Source of the DNA: Campylobacteraceae bacterium
GTDB taxonomy: Bacteria; Campylobacterota; Campylobacteria; Campylobacterales; Sulfurovaceae
Assembly (NCBI GenBank): GCA_027081065.1
Contig: JALWLW010000010.1
Span: 1 to 64,000 of the forward strand
Length of the DNA stretch: 64,000 bases
Direction: 5' to 3'
Shown piece by piece: positions 1-8,715 of the stretch. Each line of letters starts with the position of its first letter. Within the stretch, counting starts at the first letter, position 1. Below the pieces are notes generated by a model, which saw nothing but the letters and a program-made list of their open reading frames with translations, had not been told where the DNA came from and ran no database searches. Both the position numbers and the translations under genes were made by a program.

Positions 1-56
1 GTACTCTTAGGGTGCCCTATGGCACAGTGGGTTTCGTCGAAATAAGTTTTACTCAT
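1..56 (-). CDS. 5' end of an unidentified gene coupled to the SCO gene
   Basis: Only the first 18 codons lie in the window. They read MSKTYFDETHCAIGHPKS and run off the left edge. The ATG sits inside the last codons of the upstream SCO-family gene, giving an 8-base overlap, and is preceded by an AGGAG ribosome-binding site about 8 bases away. This is typical of translational coupling. The residues are too few to assign a family. The position next to a SCO protein suggests a respiratory or metal-handling operon, but that is inference. Confidence 0.55.
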   Translation of the reverse strand, partial: MSKTYFDETHCAIGHPKS

Positions 57-843
57 CTAAGTTTCTCCTTTGGTTTTGATGGTCTTCTTGTGCTTTTCTA
101 CCTGATTTAAGTAGCCATAGAAAGAAGATTATTGTGATAATTAAAATTACCGTTGCTGCTACTTTTTCCCATACAAAAATGTATGTTTTCCCTTTTGGGT
201 CGTAAGCAAAACAGTAAAGTAATGTTTTTGCGATTGTGGGTCCTACTTTTCCTTCACTGGACTCTAGTAAAGCCATTTTTAAATCAAAAGGATTTTGATC
301 GATACCATTTAAGTAACGGGTGATTTTTCCTTCTGGTGAAATAACAATAAGTGCTGCAGCATGAATCCAGTCAACTACACCTGCTTTGGAAACAGTTTTT
401 TTGTATGAAAAGCCTACTTCTTTAGATAAAATTGCAGAAGAGTTATTTTCAGAAAGTAAAAAGTGCCATGCATCTTGTACATAAGCTCTTTCCATTGATT
501 CTAAATGAGTTTTTCTTTTTGCTTTTGCTAAAGGTGGAGTTTCTGTTGCATCAAAACTAATTGTTAATGCCTTATAGTCAGTATTTTCAGATAAGGTGAC
601 TTTTGACAATGTTTTTGCCATGTCTTCTAGTTGAGGGGTACAAATACCTGCACAACGAAAGTAGTTTAAAGAGATTACAGTTGGTTTCCCATCCATATAT
701 TCTCTGAGCGTTCTACTTTTACCATCTTCGTCAATAAATGTTAAGTCAAGTGAAACATAGTTACCTAATTTTTCATTTACGCCGATGCTTTCAGCTTGTA
801 GTATTGAGAATGATAATAATACAAGCATCACGATTTTTTTCAA
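49..843 (-). CDS. SCO1/SenC-family copper chaperone-like protein, membrane anchored
   Basis: The 264-residue product starts with a signal peptide (about 1-17, ending in LQA). A thioredoxin-like SCO domain follows, with the copper ligands of the family visible: a CxxxC pair at Cys64 and Cys68 (RCAGIC) and a distal His161 in the WIHAA segment. SCO proteins deliver copper to, or reduce, the CuA site of cytochrome oxidase in the periplasm; some serve as thiol-disulfide reductases. Unusually for the family there is a second hydrophobic helix at the C-terminus (about 222-246) followed by a short charged tail, so the mature protein is probably anchored to the inner membrane by that helix. It is the upstream member of a coupled pair, since the next gene begins within its last codons. 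The exact target cannot be told from this window. Confidence 0.85.
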   Translation of the reverse strand: MKKIVMLVLLSFSILQAESIGVNEKLGNYVSLDLTFIDEDGKSRTLREYMDGKPTVISLNYFRCAGICTPQLEDMAKTLSKVTLSENTDYKALTISFDATETPPLAKAKRKTHLESMERAYVQDAWHFLLSENNSSAILSKEVGFSYKKTVSKAGVVDWIHAAALIVISPEGKITRYLNGIDQNPFDLKMALLESSEGKVGPTIAKTLLYCFAYDPKGKTYIFVWEKVAATVILIITIIFFLWLLKSGRKAQEDHQNQRRNLDE

Positions 844-1098
844 TGTATCCTCCAGTTCGATATTGTTTTACTATATTGTTTACTGCACAAAATAATAATA
901 TACGAAAAATTTTATTCTACAATGACTTAAATTGCAATGAAATTGTTTTATAATAGAGCATTAAAATAACTAATATGTTACATAAGGCTCAGTTTTAAAT
1001 TAGGTATAATTTTATCTTTTAATACTTAAGAATTATAGCTTATCTAACATAAGAAAAAATTAATCTAATATAAAATATTTGAATAAAGGAATAGGCAA

Positions 1099-2769
1099 AT
1101 GAAAGAGAATTATATAGTAACAGATACAGTTTATGGACATATTCCGTATAGTAAATTTGAAAAGAAGTTTTTAGAGAGTAAAATTGTAAATCGACTTTTT
1201 TTTGTATCTCAAAATGCTTTAGCATACTTTGCATTTCCTTCTATATCTACCAAAAGATATATACACTCTTTGGGCACAATGCATGTTGTATCACATATGT
1301 TTAAATCTTCGTTAATTAATGCGAGTATTGATACTCGTAATAGCTTCTTAATGAAAGCTCAAGAAGAGATACTTCAAGTTCTGAAAGAGAATCATTTAGA
1401 TATTAATTTAACTTCTTTAAACATTTATGATAAAACACTTGTTGGATTCTCTTTTTCCTTAGATAAGGAACAAGAAGTTACCTATCTAATTTTGCTCCAA
1501 GCTTTACGTTTAGCAGGACTTTTACATGATGTGGGACATCTTCCTTTCTCACATCAAACTGAATATGCTTTAAAGCGTTTATATATATCAGTTAAAAAAA
1601 TTTCAATACCTAATCGGGAACAACAAAGCTTTATAAAATTTTATGAAAAAATAACTTTGGATGGTACTCTAGTACTTCATGAAAGTATTGGGTCTATTTA
1701 TATTGAGATGCTTTTTAAATATGAATTATTGGAGCTTGATACTAAAAATAAAGAGATAGTTAAACTCTATTATATAGTTGTTAAAAATATTTTAAATAAT
1801 CATGTTACTAAAAGGTTTTCCTATGCCACTTTACATGACTATGTGGCTTCAGTAATTGATGCTGATAGAGTAGATTATATTAATAGAGATTTACTAGCAT
1901 CTGGTTATATTTCTAATTCAGCTGATTTTTTAAGAGTAACAAGAGAAGCTATATTAATTGAAGATAAAAATCAATTTAAACTTTCATTTATGTCTTCTGG
2001 TTTGGCTGATATTGAACATCTGATTGAGAGTCGATTTAATTTGTATAAAAAAGTTTTTTACACGCATAATATTGCACGTTTAGATACTTTATTAGAAAAA
2101 GTTATAACCTATTTATCTAAAGTATATTTATCTGAAGACTCTTTAGAAAGTAGTGTAAAAGATAAGAAAATTTATCAAAGTATTGCCATGATGTGGAAAT
2201 TTTCTAAAGAAAAAAATTCTAATAAGAAGTTAGATATTATTTCACAACTTGATGAAAATTGGCTCATCTCACTTTTTAAAAAAGAGTATTTTAAAATCAA
2301 ATATCAAGATAGTTTAACGTATCAAGAACGTTATTATTTAGCAGCTTTTGAGGATATACTGTTTGGAAAACATCTTTTTAAAACGAAGTGGAAAAACTTA
2401 TCTGAACTTTATAAATTATTTAACTTAAGTGAAAAAGAACGTTATAATTTTAGAGAAAAATTTGGAAAGGTGGGTAGAAAAAAGGAGCAACGTTTAGAGA
2501 GATTATTAAATAAGTTTATAGAAAAGCATAATAAAGAAGAAAACTTTTTTGCCTATTCTATTGTCTCTTTGTCTATTGGAATAGATAAAGAATTTCTACT
2601 TTATGATGGTGAAAAAAGTATTAAAATAGATGAAATATCAACACTTAGAAAACGCTTGATTACTTCACGTTCCAATAGTGTCCCTTTTTATATTTTTTCA
2701 AATACTAACTGTTTAACAAAAGAGATGATAGTAGAGTTAAAAGAGATTTTATTTAAGGTTTTTTTGTAA
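1099..2769 (+). CDS. HD-domain phosphohydrolase (COG1078-like)
   Basis: The 556-residue protein carries the metal-binding HD signature: His62 and His66 in the segment GTMHVVSH, the HD pair His143-Asp144 in LLHDVGHLPFSH, a further HE pair at 194-195, and the distal aspartates in SVIDADRVDY (254-256). This arrangement matches the COG1078 group of HD phosphohydrolases, related to dGTPases and SAMHD1-like enzymes, which usually act on nucleotides. The substrate is unknown here. The C-terminal 200 residues are Lys-rich and I do not recognise a domain there. The gene stands alone on its strand, with an AAAGGA ribosome-binding site, and is convergent with the efflux operon at 2804-8501. Confidence 0.8.
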   Translation: MKENYIVTDTVYGHIPYSKFEKKFLESKIVNRLFFVSQNALAYFAFPSISTKRYIHSLGTMHVVSHMFKSSLINASIDTRNSFLMKAQEEILQVLKENHLDINLTSLNIYDKTLVGFSFSLDKEQEVTYLILLQALRLAGLLHDVGHLPFSHQTEYALKRLYISVKKISIPNREQQSFIKFYEKITLDGTLVLHESIGSIYIEMLFKYELLELDTKNKEIVKLYYIVVKNILNNHVTKRFSYATLHDYVASVIDADRVDYINRDLLASGYISNSADFLRVTREAILIEDKNQFKLSFMSSGLADIEHLIESRFNLYKKVFYTHNIARLDTLLEKVITYLSKVYLSEDSLESSVKDKKIYQSIAMMWKFSKEKNSNKKLDIISQLDENWLISLFKKEYFKIKYQDSLTYQERYYLAAFEDILFGKHLFKTKWKNLSELYKLFNLSEKERYNFREKFGKVGRKKEQRLERLLNKFIEKHNKEENFFAYSIVSLSIGIDKEFLLYDGEKSIKIDEISTLRKRLITSRSNSVPFYIFSNTNCLTKEMIVELKEILFKVFL

Positions 2770-2772
2770 GAA

Positions 2773-2792
2773 GACAAGGGTAATCCCTTGTC
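2773..2792. terminator. Hairpin between convergent genes
   Basis: A perfect 8-bp inverted repeat, GACAAGGG-TAAT-CCCTTGTC, lies between the HD gene and the efflux operon, which converge here. On the minus strand it is followed by a short pyrimidine stretch (TTCTT), so it probably ends the efflux transcript. The U-tract is weak. Confidence 0.5.
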
Positions 2793-2803
2793 ATGAAGTA
2801 AGA

Positions 2804-4546
2804 CTATTTCTCTTTTTCTTCGTTTAGTTCTTCTTGCTTATTGTCTTTTTTAATTTCCAACTCTTCTGTCTCTTTTACCATTGCTTTGGCATTATCCATA
2901 AGGACAGGTACAAAAAGTAATGAGACAAATACAGCAGCAACAGTACCAGAAATAAGTGCAACACCTAGACCTCCAAAGATTGGGTCACTAGCAAGTAGGG
3001 CAGAACCTAAAATAATAGCAACTGCTGTCAAGAAAATAGGTGTAGCTCTTGTTGCTGAAGCCAATGCAATAGCACGTTTCTTTTCAATTCCTTGCTCATT
3101 AATAAGACCCATTGCATAGTCAATTAAAAGTAGAGAGTTTCGAGAACTAATTCCCATAAGTGCAATAAATCCAATAAGAGAAGTAGCTGTTAGAAAGAAG
3201 GTTTGAGTTGTTACTAAGTCTGCAACCCAATGACCTAAAATAACACCAATAAGAGATAAGAATGAACCTCCTAAAATAATACCACTTAAAGCAAAACTTT
3301 TATAGTAAATAACCAATAGGAAGAAAATTAGTACTAATGCAGCAATAAATGCAGCACCTAAGTCCCTAAAAGTATCAAGTGTTACTTTCATCTCTCCATC
3401 CCAACGTAAAAGGAATTTTTCTCCTGTTTTTTTGTGTACCAATTCTAAATCGAACATATAAGTAGAAAAAGGTGCATTTTTAACAGTATACTCTTTTGAG
3501 AAAAAATCTTCCATTTGTGCTCGTGCATCAAGTAGAGGGTAAACTTGAGATACATTGTCAGTCTCAGCAATAACATTAATGACACGTTTTAAATCTTTAT
3601 GCATAATTGCTGGTGTTGATTGTACTTTGATAATTTTCACTACCTCTGTGAGAGGTATCATTAGTCCTTGTCTATTCATTAAGGTTAATGAGGTTAACTT
3701 TGAATGTATCGCATCTTTACTTGTATCATAGAGGCGTTTAGTTTCATCACTTAAACTTAAAAAGATAGGAATTTGAATAGAACTGTTTTTTGAGTTTTTG
3801 GTTGCAATTGCCATTCCTTGAAACGCAATATATAAAATGTTGTTAACTTGTTCAATACCTAATTTAGCCAATGCAATTTTTTCAATATCTGGAACAAGTT
3901 GATATTTCTCATAAATGTCATCAGACATAATATCTACATCAACTAAGTCTTTAGTATTATTTAGAATATTGGCAACTTCTACAGAAAGTTTTCTTGTTCT
4001 AGCAATATTTTCACCATGAACTTCAACTACAATTTGTGCAAGAGTAGGAGGACCTGATGGTTGCTCAATCATTTTAATGACAGTTCCTGGTACTAAAGGT
4101 TGACAAGTTTCTTGTAAGATAGGTCGTAAACGACTGGTCATAAGAAACGAAGGTTCTTCTCTATCATGTGAAGGAGTTAAATTAACTAAAATCTCAGCAA
4201 GGTTTTCAGTTCTTTTCATGAGTGAACCTTTGACAAGACCTGCATAATCTAATGGAATTCCTTGTCCATAATAGGTCGAAATATCTAAAATCTCTTTTTC
4301 ATCAGCTAAAATGTAATTAATACAGTTTGTAATTTTCTTAGTCTCAGTAATAGAACTTCCTGTTGGTGTATCTACATAAATAGAGTAGGTAGAAGCACTT
4401 TTTCCTGGTAGCATTCTTGCTAATACTCCACCTGTAGGAAACATGAGGAGTGAGGCAAAAAATGCTACAATGGTTAAAACAATAACCATTGTTTTTCTAA
4501 ATTTACTTGTTAAAATCCAATAAATAAAATTTTCAAGTTTTTGCAT
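2804..4546 (-). CDS. RND efflux pump permease, C-terminal half
   Basis: The 580-residue protein corresponds to the second structural repeat of an AcrB/CusA-type RND permease. It begins with the equivalent of TM7 (about 18-36), continues with a periplasmic porter and docking region (about 45-380), and ends with the TM8-TM12 block (about 385-550) and a Lys/Glu-rich tail. The TM10 segment reads GISSRNSLLLIDYAMG, with Arg where AcrB has the functional Lys940. Its ATG follows immediately, in frame, after the UAA of the first half, and has its own AAGGAG site eight bases upstream inside the end of that gene. The two proteins must assemble to give one complete pump protomer of normal length (about 1,175 residues together). 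See the finding on this split. Confidence 0.88.
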   Translation of the reverse strand: MQKLENFIYWILTSKFRKTMVIVLTIVAFFASLLMFPTGGVLARMLPGKSASTYSIYVDTPTGSSITETKKITNCINYILADEKEILDISTYYGQGIPLDYAGLVKGSLMKRTENLAEILVNLTPSHDREEPSFLMTSRLRPILQETCQPLVPGTVIKMIEQPSGPPTLAQIVVEVHGENIARTRKLSVEVANILNNTKDLVDVDIMSDDIYEKYQLVPDIEKIALAKLGIEQVNNILYIAFQGMAIATKNSKNSSIQIPIFLSLSDETKRLYDTSKDAIHSKLTSLTLMNRQGLMIPLTEVVKIIKVQSTPAIMHKDLKRVINVIAETDNVSQVYPLLDARAQMEDFFSKEYTVKNAPFSTYMFDLELVHKKTGEKFLLRWDGEMKVTLDTFRDLGAAFIAALVLIFFLLVIYYKSFALSGIILGGSFLSLIGVILGHWVADLVTTQTFFLTATSLIGFIALMGISSRNSLLLIDYAMGLINEQGIEKKRAIALASATRATPIFLTAVAIILGSALLASDPIFGGLGVALISGTVAAVFVSLLFVPVLMDNAKAMVKETEELEIKKDNKQEELNEEKEK

Positions 4547-6337
4547 TTATTTTTCTCCTTTTGATCTATTTTTTATTTTGTTAAATAAAATTATAAATAA
4601 ATCTTTTAATTTGGTTGCTATTATGCTTAATACATTTTTAAGCTTATTTACTAAACTTGAACTTTTTTCTTGACATGATGCACATGTTCCATCTGTACAT
4701 ATTTCACATATTCCATAAGGATTATGTTCTATATCATGATTTTCATTGTGGCCAGGTTTTTTTAAAAGTTTTAAACTTAGGTAAGGTGTAAAGATATAAG
4801 CAACTACAAGTGATGCGAAAAGTGCTACAGGAACATTGTAAGGAATTGGTTTCATGAATGAGCCCATCATTCCTCCAACAAATGCCATCGGTACCATGGT
4901 CATAATAATAGCCAATGTAGCAATGTTTGTAGGTCCTCCTACTTCATCCGTAGCTTCAACAAGCAATGCTCCCATCTCTTTATCTTCAGCACCAGGAGTA
5001 TGTAGATGACGGTGAATATTTTCAATAACAATAATGGCAGCATCAACTAAGAGACCTAACGAGAGTAAAAATGCAAAGAGTGTAATTCTATTCATAGTCT
5101 GACCAGAGATGTAGGCAATAAATAGTGTGATAGCCAAGATAGCAGGAACTGAAAAAGTTACAATAATCGATTCTCTCCACCCTAGTGCAAAAATAAGCAT
5201 AATAGCAATAATAATAATGGTAATTACTAAGTGGTGCATTAGTTCATCAACAGCAGCATTAGCTCTTTTCCCATAATCTCTAGTTTTTTTGTATCCAATA
5301 CCAAGTTTATCAAATAATGGTTTCTGCTCATCAATAAGTTTCATAACATCTTGTGCAACAAATACAGCATTTGTCCCAGCAAGTTTAGAAACTGAAAGTG
5401 TGACTTGTGAAATGGCTTCAGTTAAAGGTTGAGAAGGGTCATTGTTCGGTCTGTATTGAAACTCAACCTCCTGACGATTTTGTTTATCAATACCTTTTTC
5501 AACTTTAGCAACATCACGTAAGTAAACAGGTGAATCTCTATAGCTTGTTACTCTGACACTTCTTATATCTTCAATGTCTCTAATGGCATTAGAGACACCA
5601 AAAAATACTAGTTTATCATCTTTAGTTCGTCCTTTAACATCGGGTACGTTGACAGCAAGTTCTTTAAGTGCTGTCATAATTTGACCCATAGATAAATGAT
5701 AAGCTGAGAGTTTATTGACATCAACTTCTATGTTGTATTGTTCTTTACGTGAACCATGTAGCGTTGTTTTTGCAACATTTTCAATACTGTTGATTTTGTG
5801 ACGAAGTTTTCTAAGTTCTTCATTAAATTCAACTACAGTAAGTTTAGAATCCTTTTTTTGGTACAGTGCTACAGTAATAATTGGTACATCAATATCAATA
5901 TCAAATGGCTTAATAAGAGGTTGCTTGACACCTACTGGCATTTGATCCATATTTTGCATTACTTTGTCATAGAGCTTTAAGTTAGAATCTTCTCTATTTT
6001 CACCAATATAGTACATGACATTGACCATACCCACATTATCCATTGAAGTACTATAGACATGTTCAATACCTTTAACTTCACGGAGTTTTTTTTCTAGGGG
6101 TTTGGAGATGATGTTTTCAATTTCTAAAGGTGTTGCACCTGGCATGACAACAATGACACCACCTCCTGAAATAGCAATTTGGGGATCTTCTTCTCTTGGC
6201 ATTGTAGAGAGTGAAATCCAACCAAGTGCAAGAATGACAATACCCAAAACAGCTGTTAATGGATTTCGTAAAAATCCTTGACCTAATTTACCTGCAACAT
6301 CTTTAACGACGTAAGGTTCTGTTATTTTTTTTTCCAT
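4547..6337 (-). CDS. RND efflux pump permease, N-terminal half with a cysteine knuckle
   Basis: The 596-residue protein is the first structural repeat of an RND permease: TM1 (about 28-46), a porter/docking region to about residue 370, then TM2-TM6 (about 375-525). The TM4 proton-relay segment reads GLLVDAAIIVIEN with a single aspartate (Asp432), the pattern of metal-exporting HME pumps such as CusA rather than the double Asp of AcrB. After TM6 comes a cytoplasmic stretch with His residues and a C-x2-C-x4-C-x2-C motif (Cys544, 547, 552, 555), then an amphipathic, Lys-rich end. Such a knuckle is not part of standard RND pumps and could bind metal. The gene sits 2 bases after the adaptor gene and directly before the second half. 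Substrate is unknown; metal export is an inference from Asp432 and the cysteines. Confidence 0.88.
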   Translation of the reverse strand: MEKKITEPYVVKDVAGKLGQGFLRNPLTAVLGIVILALGWISLSTMPREEDPQIAISGGGVIVVMPGATPLEIENIISKPLEKKLREVKGIEHVYSTSMDNVGMVNVMYYIGENREDSNLKLYDKVMQNMDQMPVGVKQPLIKPFDIDIDVPIITVALYQKKDSKLTVVEFNEELRKLRHKINSIENVAKTTLHGSRKEQYNIEVDVNKLSAYHLSMGQIMTALKELAVNVPDVKGRTKDDKLVFFGVSNAIRDIEDIRSVRVTSYRDSPVYLRDVAKVEKGIDKQNRQEVEFQYRPNNDPSQPLTEAISQVTLSVSKLAGTNAVFVAQDVMKLIDEQKPLFDKLGIGYKKTRDYGKRANAAVDELMHHLVITIIIIAIMLIFALGWRESIIVTFSVPAILAITLFIAYISGQTMNRITLFAFLLSLGLLVDAAIIVIENIHRHLHTPGAEDKEMGALLVEATDEVGGPTNIATLAIIMTMVPMAFVGGMMGSFMKPIPYNVPVALFASLVVAYIFTPYLSLKLLKKPGHNENHDIEHNPYGICEICTDGTCASCQEKSSSLVNKLKNVLSIIATKLKDLFIILFNKIKNRSKGEK

Positions 6338-6339
6338 TT

Positions 6340-7134
6340 TTAACCTTTAATATATACTTTTGCATACATGCCTGGATAGATTGATTTACCTATACTATCA
6401 AATTCAATTTTCATTTTAAATTTGTGAGTCATAGGGTTTGAACTTGGTATTATAGAATAAATTTTTCCACTTGTGCTAAAACCTAAAGAGGGAACTTCAA
6501 TTTTAACTTTTTTTCCTAATTTCATGTATTTAATGTCATTTTCTGAGATTTGAACAATAATACTTAATTTTGATAAATCAGTTAAAATAACTCCTGGCAT
6601 ACCTGGTATTGCCATCTCTCCAACTGAGAGGTGTTTAGAGATAATAACTCCTGCATTAGGTGCTTTTAATTTAAGATAGTTATATTGATTCATAACTTCT
6701 TTTTTCATGGCTTTGGCTTGTGAAACTTGTTTCGAAGCAATTGTCACCATATCTTTCATATTTTTTGCATTTAACTCTAGATTTTCAAGTTCATATTTTG
6801 AAACCATACCCTTTTTGAAAAGTCGCTTGTATCTTCCAAGATTTAGAATAATATTTGAGTATTGGTTTCTATTCATTTGTAGGGCCAGTTGAGCTTGTGA
6901 AATAGCTAAGTCGACTTGCTCTCTTTTAGAATCAATCTCTTTAGAGTCAATCTCGTAAAGTAGTTGACCTTTTTTGACAATATCTCCCTCTGAGACATGC
7001 ATTTTTTTGACAATTCCCATATATCTACTGGTAATGATTTTTTGGTTGTCTGATACGACAGAAGCTGATAACTCTAGTTGTATAGCTTGAATGCTATTAA
7101 AACCAAATAGTATAAATATAATCAACGTTCTCAT
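6340..7134 (-). CDS. Periplasmic adaptor (membrane fusion protein) of the RND pump
   Basis: The 264-residue product has a signal peptide (about 1-17, ending IQA). A short biotinyl-lipoyl-like half-motif (RYMGIVKKMHVSEGDIVKKG) and a coiled-coil hairpin rich in Gln, Lys and Asn (about 70-150) follow, then the second lipoyl half with APNAGVI and a beta-barrel region ending in GMYAKVYIKG. This is the HlyD/AcrA architecture, but it is shorter than the usual 350-400 residues because the C-terminal membrane-proximal domain is missing. It bridges the inner-membrane pump and the outer-membrane factor. Its ATG overlaps the TAA of the outer-membrane gene by one base (TAATG), and the pump gene follows after 2 bases. 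Confidence 0.88.
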   Translation of the reverse strand: MRTLIIFILFGFNSIQAIQLELSASVVSDNQKIITSRYMGIVKKMHVSEGDIVKKGQLLYEIDSKEIDSKREQVDLAISQAQLALQMNRNQYSNIILNLGRYKRLFKKGMVSKYELENLELNAKNMKDMVTIASKQVSQAKAMKKEVMNQYNYLKLKAPNAGVIISKHLSVGEMAIPGMPGVILTDLSKLSIIVQISENDIKYMKLGKKVKIEVPSLGFSTSGKIYSIIPSSNPMTHKFKMKIEFDSIGKSIYPGMYAKVYIKG

Positions 7135-8501
7135 TATTGTTCTCCTTTATTTAGTATGCTTCTAAGTTCAAAAACTTTAGCATTTCTATCATTTTTTGCT
7201 GTTAATAATTTTAATAAAACTTCTAGTTCTTTTGATTGTTTTATGAGTACATCTGAAATAGAAGTAATACCTTCTTGATAGCGTTCTTGATAGTTTGCAT
7301 ATACTTTTGAAGCAAAATTTAATTGTGTTTCTAAGCTTTTTGACTCAGCACTTTTACTTTTAATTTCTGTTTGAAGTTTAGCAATTTTTAACCCAATACC
7401 TTTTTGAGCTAACTCAATTTGTTCTCTAACTTTCATATTTTCAACTTTGGCTTTTTCTAAATTATTTTTATCAATGTTCCCATTAAATACATTCCATTTG
7501 ACTTGTACACCAACAGTATAAAAATCTTTATTGTTAAAATCATTAAAAATTTGATTGTCAGCAGAGCCATATTCTCCAAAAGCACCAACAGTTGGTAAAA
7601 AATTTCCCTCTTCTGCCTTAATTGCCATATCTGTAATTTTCAGACCAAGTTCAGCTTTTTGAATATCTAAATTATTTTTAATAAACTCATCTTTATTAAT
7701 TGTAGGCATCGGTGCTTTATCATCCATTACTTTAATAGAAGAGACAGGTCGATTAAGTAAAAATGAGAGATACTGATAAGCTAATTTTTTATTATAATTG
7801 GCTTGAGAGAGCATACTTTGTGCTTCGGCTTCTCTTGTTTGTACTTCGAGTTCATCAATATCTTTTGCAAAACCTTCCTCTTTCATATTTTGAACAATAG
7901 TATGTAATTTATCTATATTAACAACAATATGAGAAAGTTTATTAATATATTGATCAAGTAATGAAATATCATAAAATGTTTTTGTTGTTTGAAAAATTTT
8001 TTCGTTGAGGAGTTTTGATGTATCTAGTTGACTCATGTGTTCTAAAGCTTTAGTGATTTTTCCATATTGTTCAAGTTTCCCACCTGTATAAAGAGGAAGC
8101 ATATATCCAATGGTTGTTTGATAATGGTTTCTTGCATTAGGATAGTTTAAATCATTTGGTTGAGTACCCAATATATTTGGATTGGTATTATCAAATTCAG
8201 AGAAACCAAAATCACCAAAAGCTGCTTCTCGACTTTTAAGTTTAAAGCCAAAAATATTTCCTGCATCATTAGAGCGTAGAGCTTGGAAGTTAACATCCAT
8301 TGAACCATAGTTAAGTCCTTGGGTTGCTTTTACTTCATGTGATTTAATTTTTTCATTAAATTTTGAGATTTTAAGCTCAAGATTTTCTTTTTTCATTATT
8401 CTAAGTGCTTCAGTAAGTGTAAGATTTTGAAGCTCCATAGCTTGGATAGATGGAGTTAGAAGTAAGACAAGTAATATAGATCGACTGTAGTGAAAAAACA
8501 T
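7134..8501 (-). CDS. TolC-family outer-membrane efflux factor
   Basis: The 455-residue product has a signal peptide (about 1-21, ending IQA) and the duplicated coiled-coil organisation of the outer-membrane efflux protein family. The first repeat contains a Gly/Tyr-rich strand region (MLPLYTGGKLEQ) and the second the matching segment VKWNVFNGNIDKNN, the usual beta-barrel insertions. It forms the trimeric outer-membrane channel of the tripartite pump. It is the first gene of the operon 8501-2804; its promoter must lie in the AT-rich gap 8502-8600. Confidence 0.9.
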   Translation of the reverse strand: MFFHYSRSILLVLLLTPSIQAMELQNLTLTEALRIMKKENLELKISKFNEKIKSHEVKATQGLNYGSMDVNFQALRSNDAGNIFGFKLKSREAAFGDFGFSEFDNTNPNILGTQPNDLNYPNARNHYQTTIGYMLPLYTGGKLEQYGKITKALEHMSQLDTSKLLNEKIFQTTKTFYDISLLDQYINKLSHIVVNIDKLHTIVQNMKEEGFAKDIDELEVQTREAEAQSMLSQANYNKKLAYQYLSFLLNRPVSSIKVMDDKAPMPTINKDEFIKNNLDIQKAELGLKITDMAIKAEEGNFLPTVGAFGEYGSADNQIFNDFNNKDFYTVGVQVKWNVFNGNIDKNNLEKAKVENMKVREQIELAQKGIGLKIAKLQTEIKSKSAESKSLETQLNFASKVYANYQERYQEGITSISDVLIKQSKELEVLLKLLTAKNDRNAKVFELRSILNKGEQ

Positions 8502-8715
8502 TAAGGATCCTTTATAACATTTTATTATTAGAATTATAAGTAAATAATATTAGTATGACTTGAATTTGATAAAATTATTTTTAAGTATAAATTATTATAG
8601 CCTTATTCTTTTTAAGTAATGAGATTAAGAGATAAAAATGTTCAATTGTGAAGTAAATGTTACAAGGGGTTTCCTCCCTCTTAGTAGAGGGAAGTTTTTT
8701 AAATGTTAAATATTT
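8502..8715. other. Gap between the efflux operon and serA
   Basis: This AT-rich gap holds the start region of the minus-strand efflux operon on its left side. Its right side holds a plus-strand intrinsic terminator (8675-8700) that serves no visible plus-strand gene. No convincing open reading frame was seen; a 23-codon frame at about 8638 lacks a ribosome-binding site. Confidence 0.5.
8675..8700 (+). terminator. Orphan plus-strand intrinsic terminator
   Basis: The stem TCCCTCT-TAGT-AGAGGGA (8675-8692) is followed after two bases by six T residues (8695-8700), a standard rho-independent terminator on the plus strand. On the minus strand, where serA ends at 8716, no T-tract follows the hairpin. 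No plus-strand gene lies upstream for almost 6 kb, so it may end a small RNA or block antisense transcription into serA. Confidence 0.7.

Noticed and set aside
2804..6337. RND pump gene broken by a nonsense mutation (pseudogene)
   Set aside because: The second half has a well-placed AAGGAG site and an ATG right after the stop, the break lies exactly between the two structural repeats, and both halves keep their conserved segments. A functional split is the better reading.
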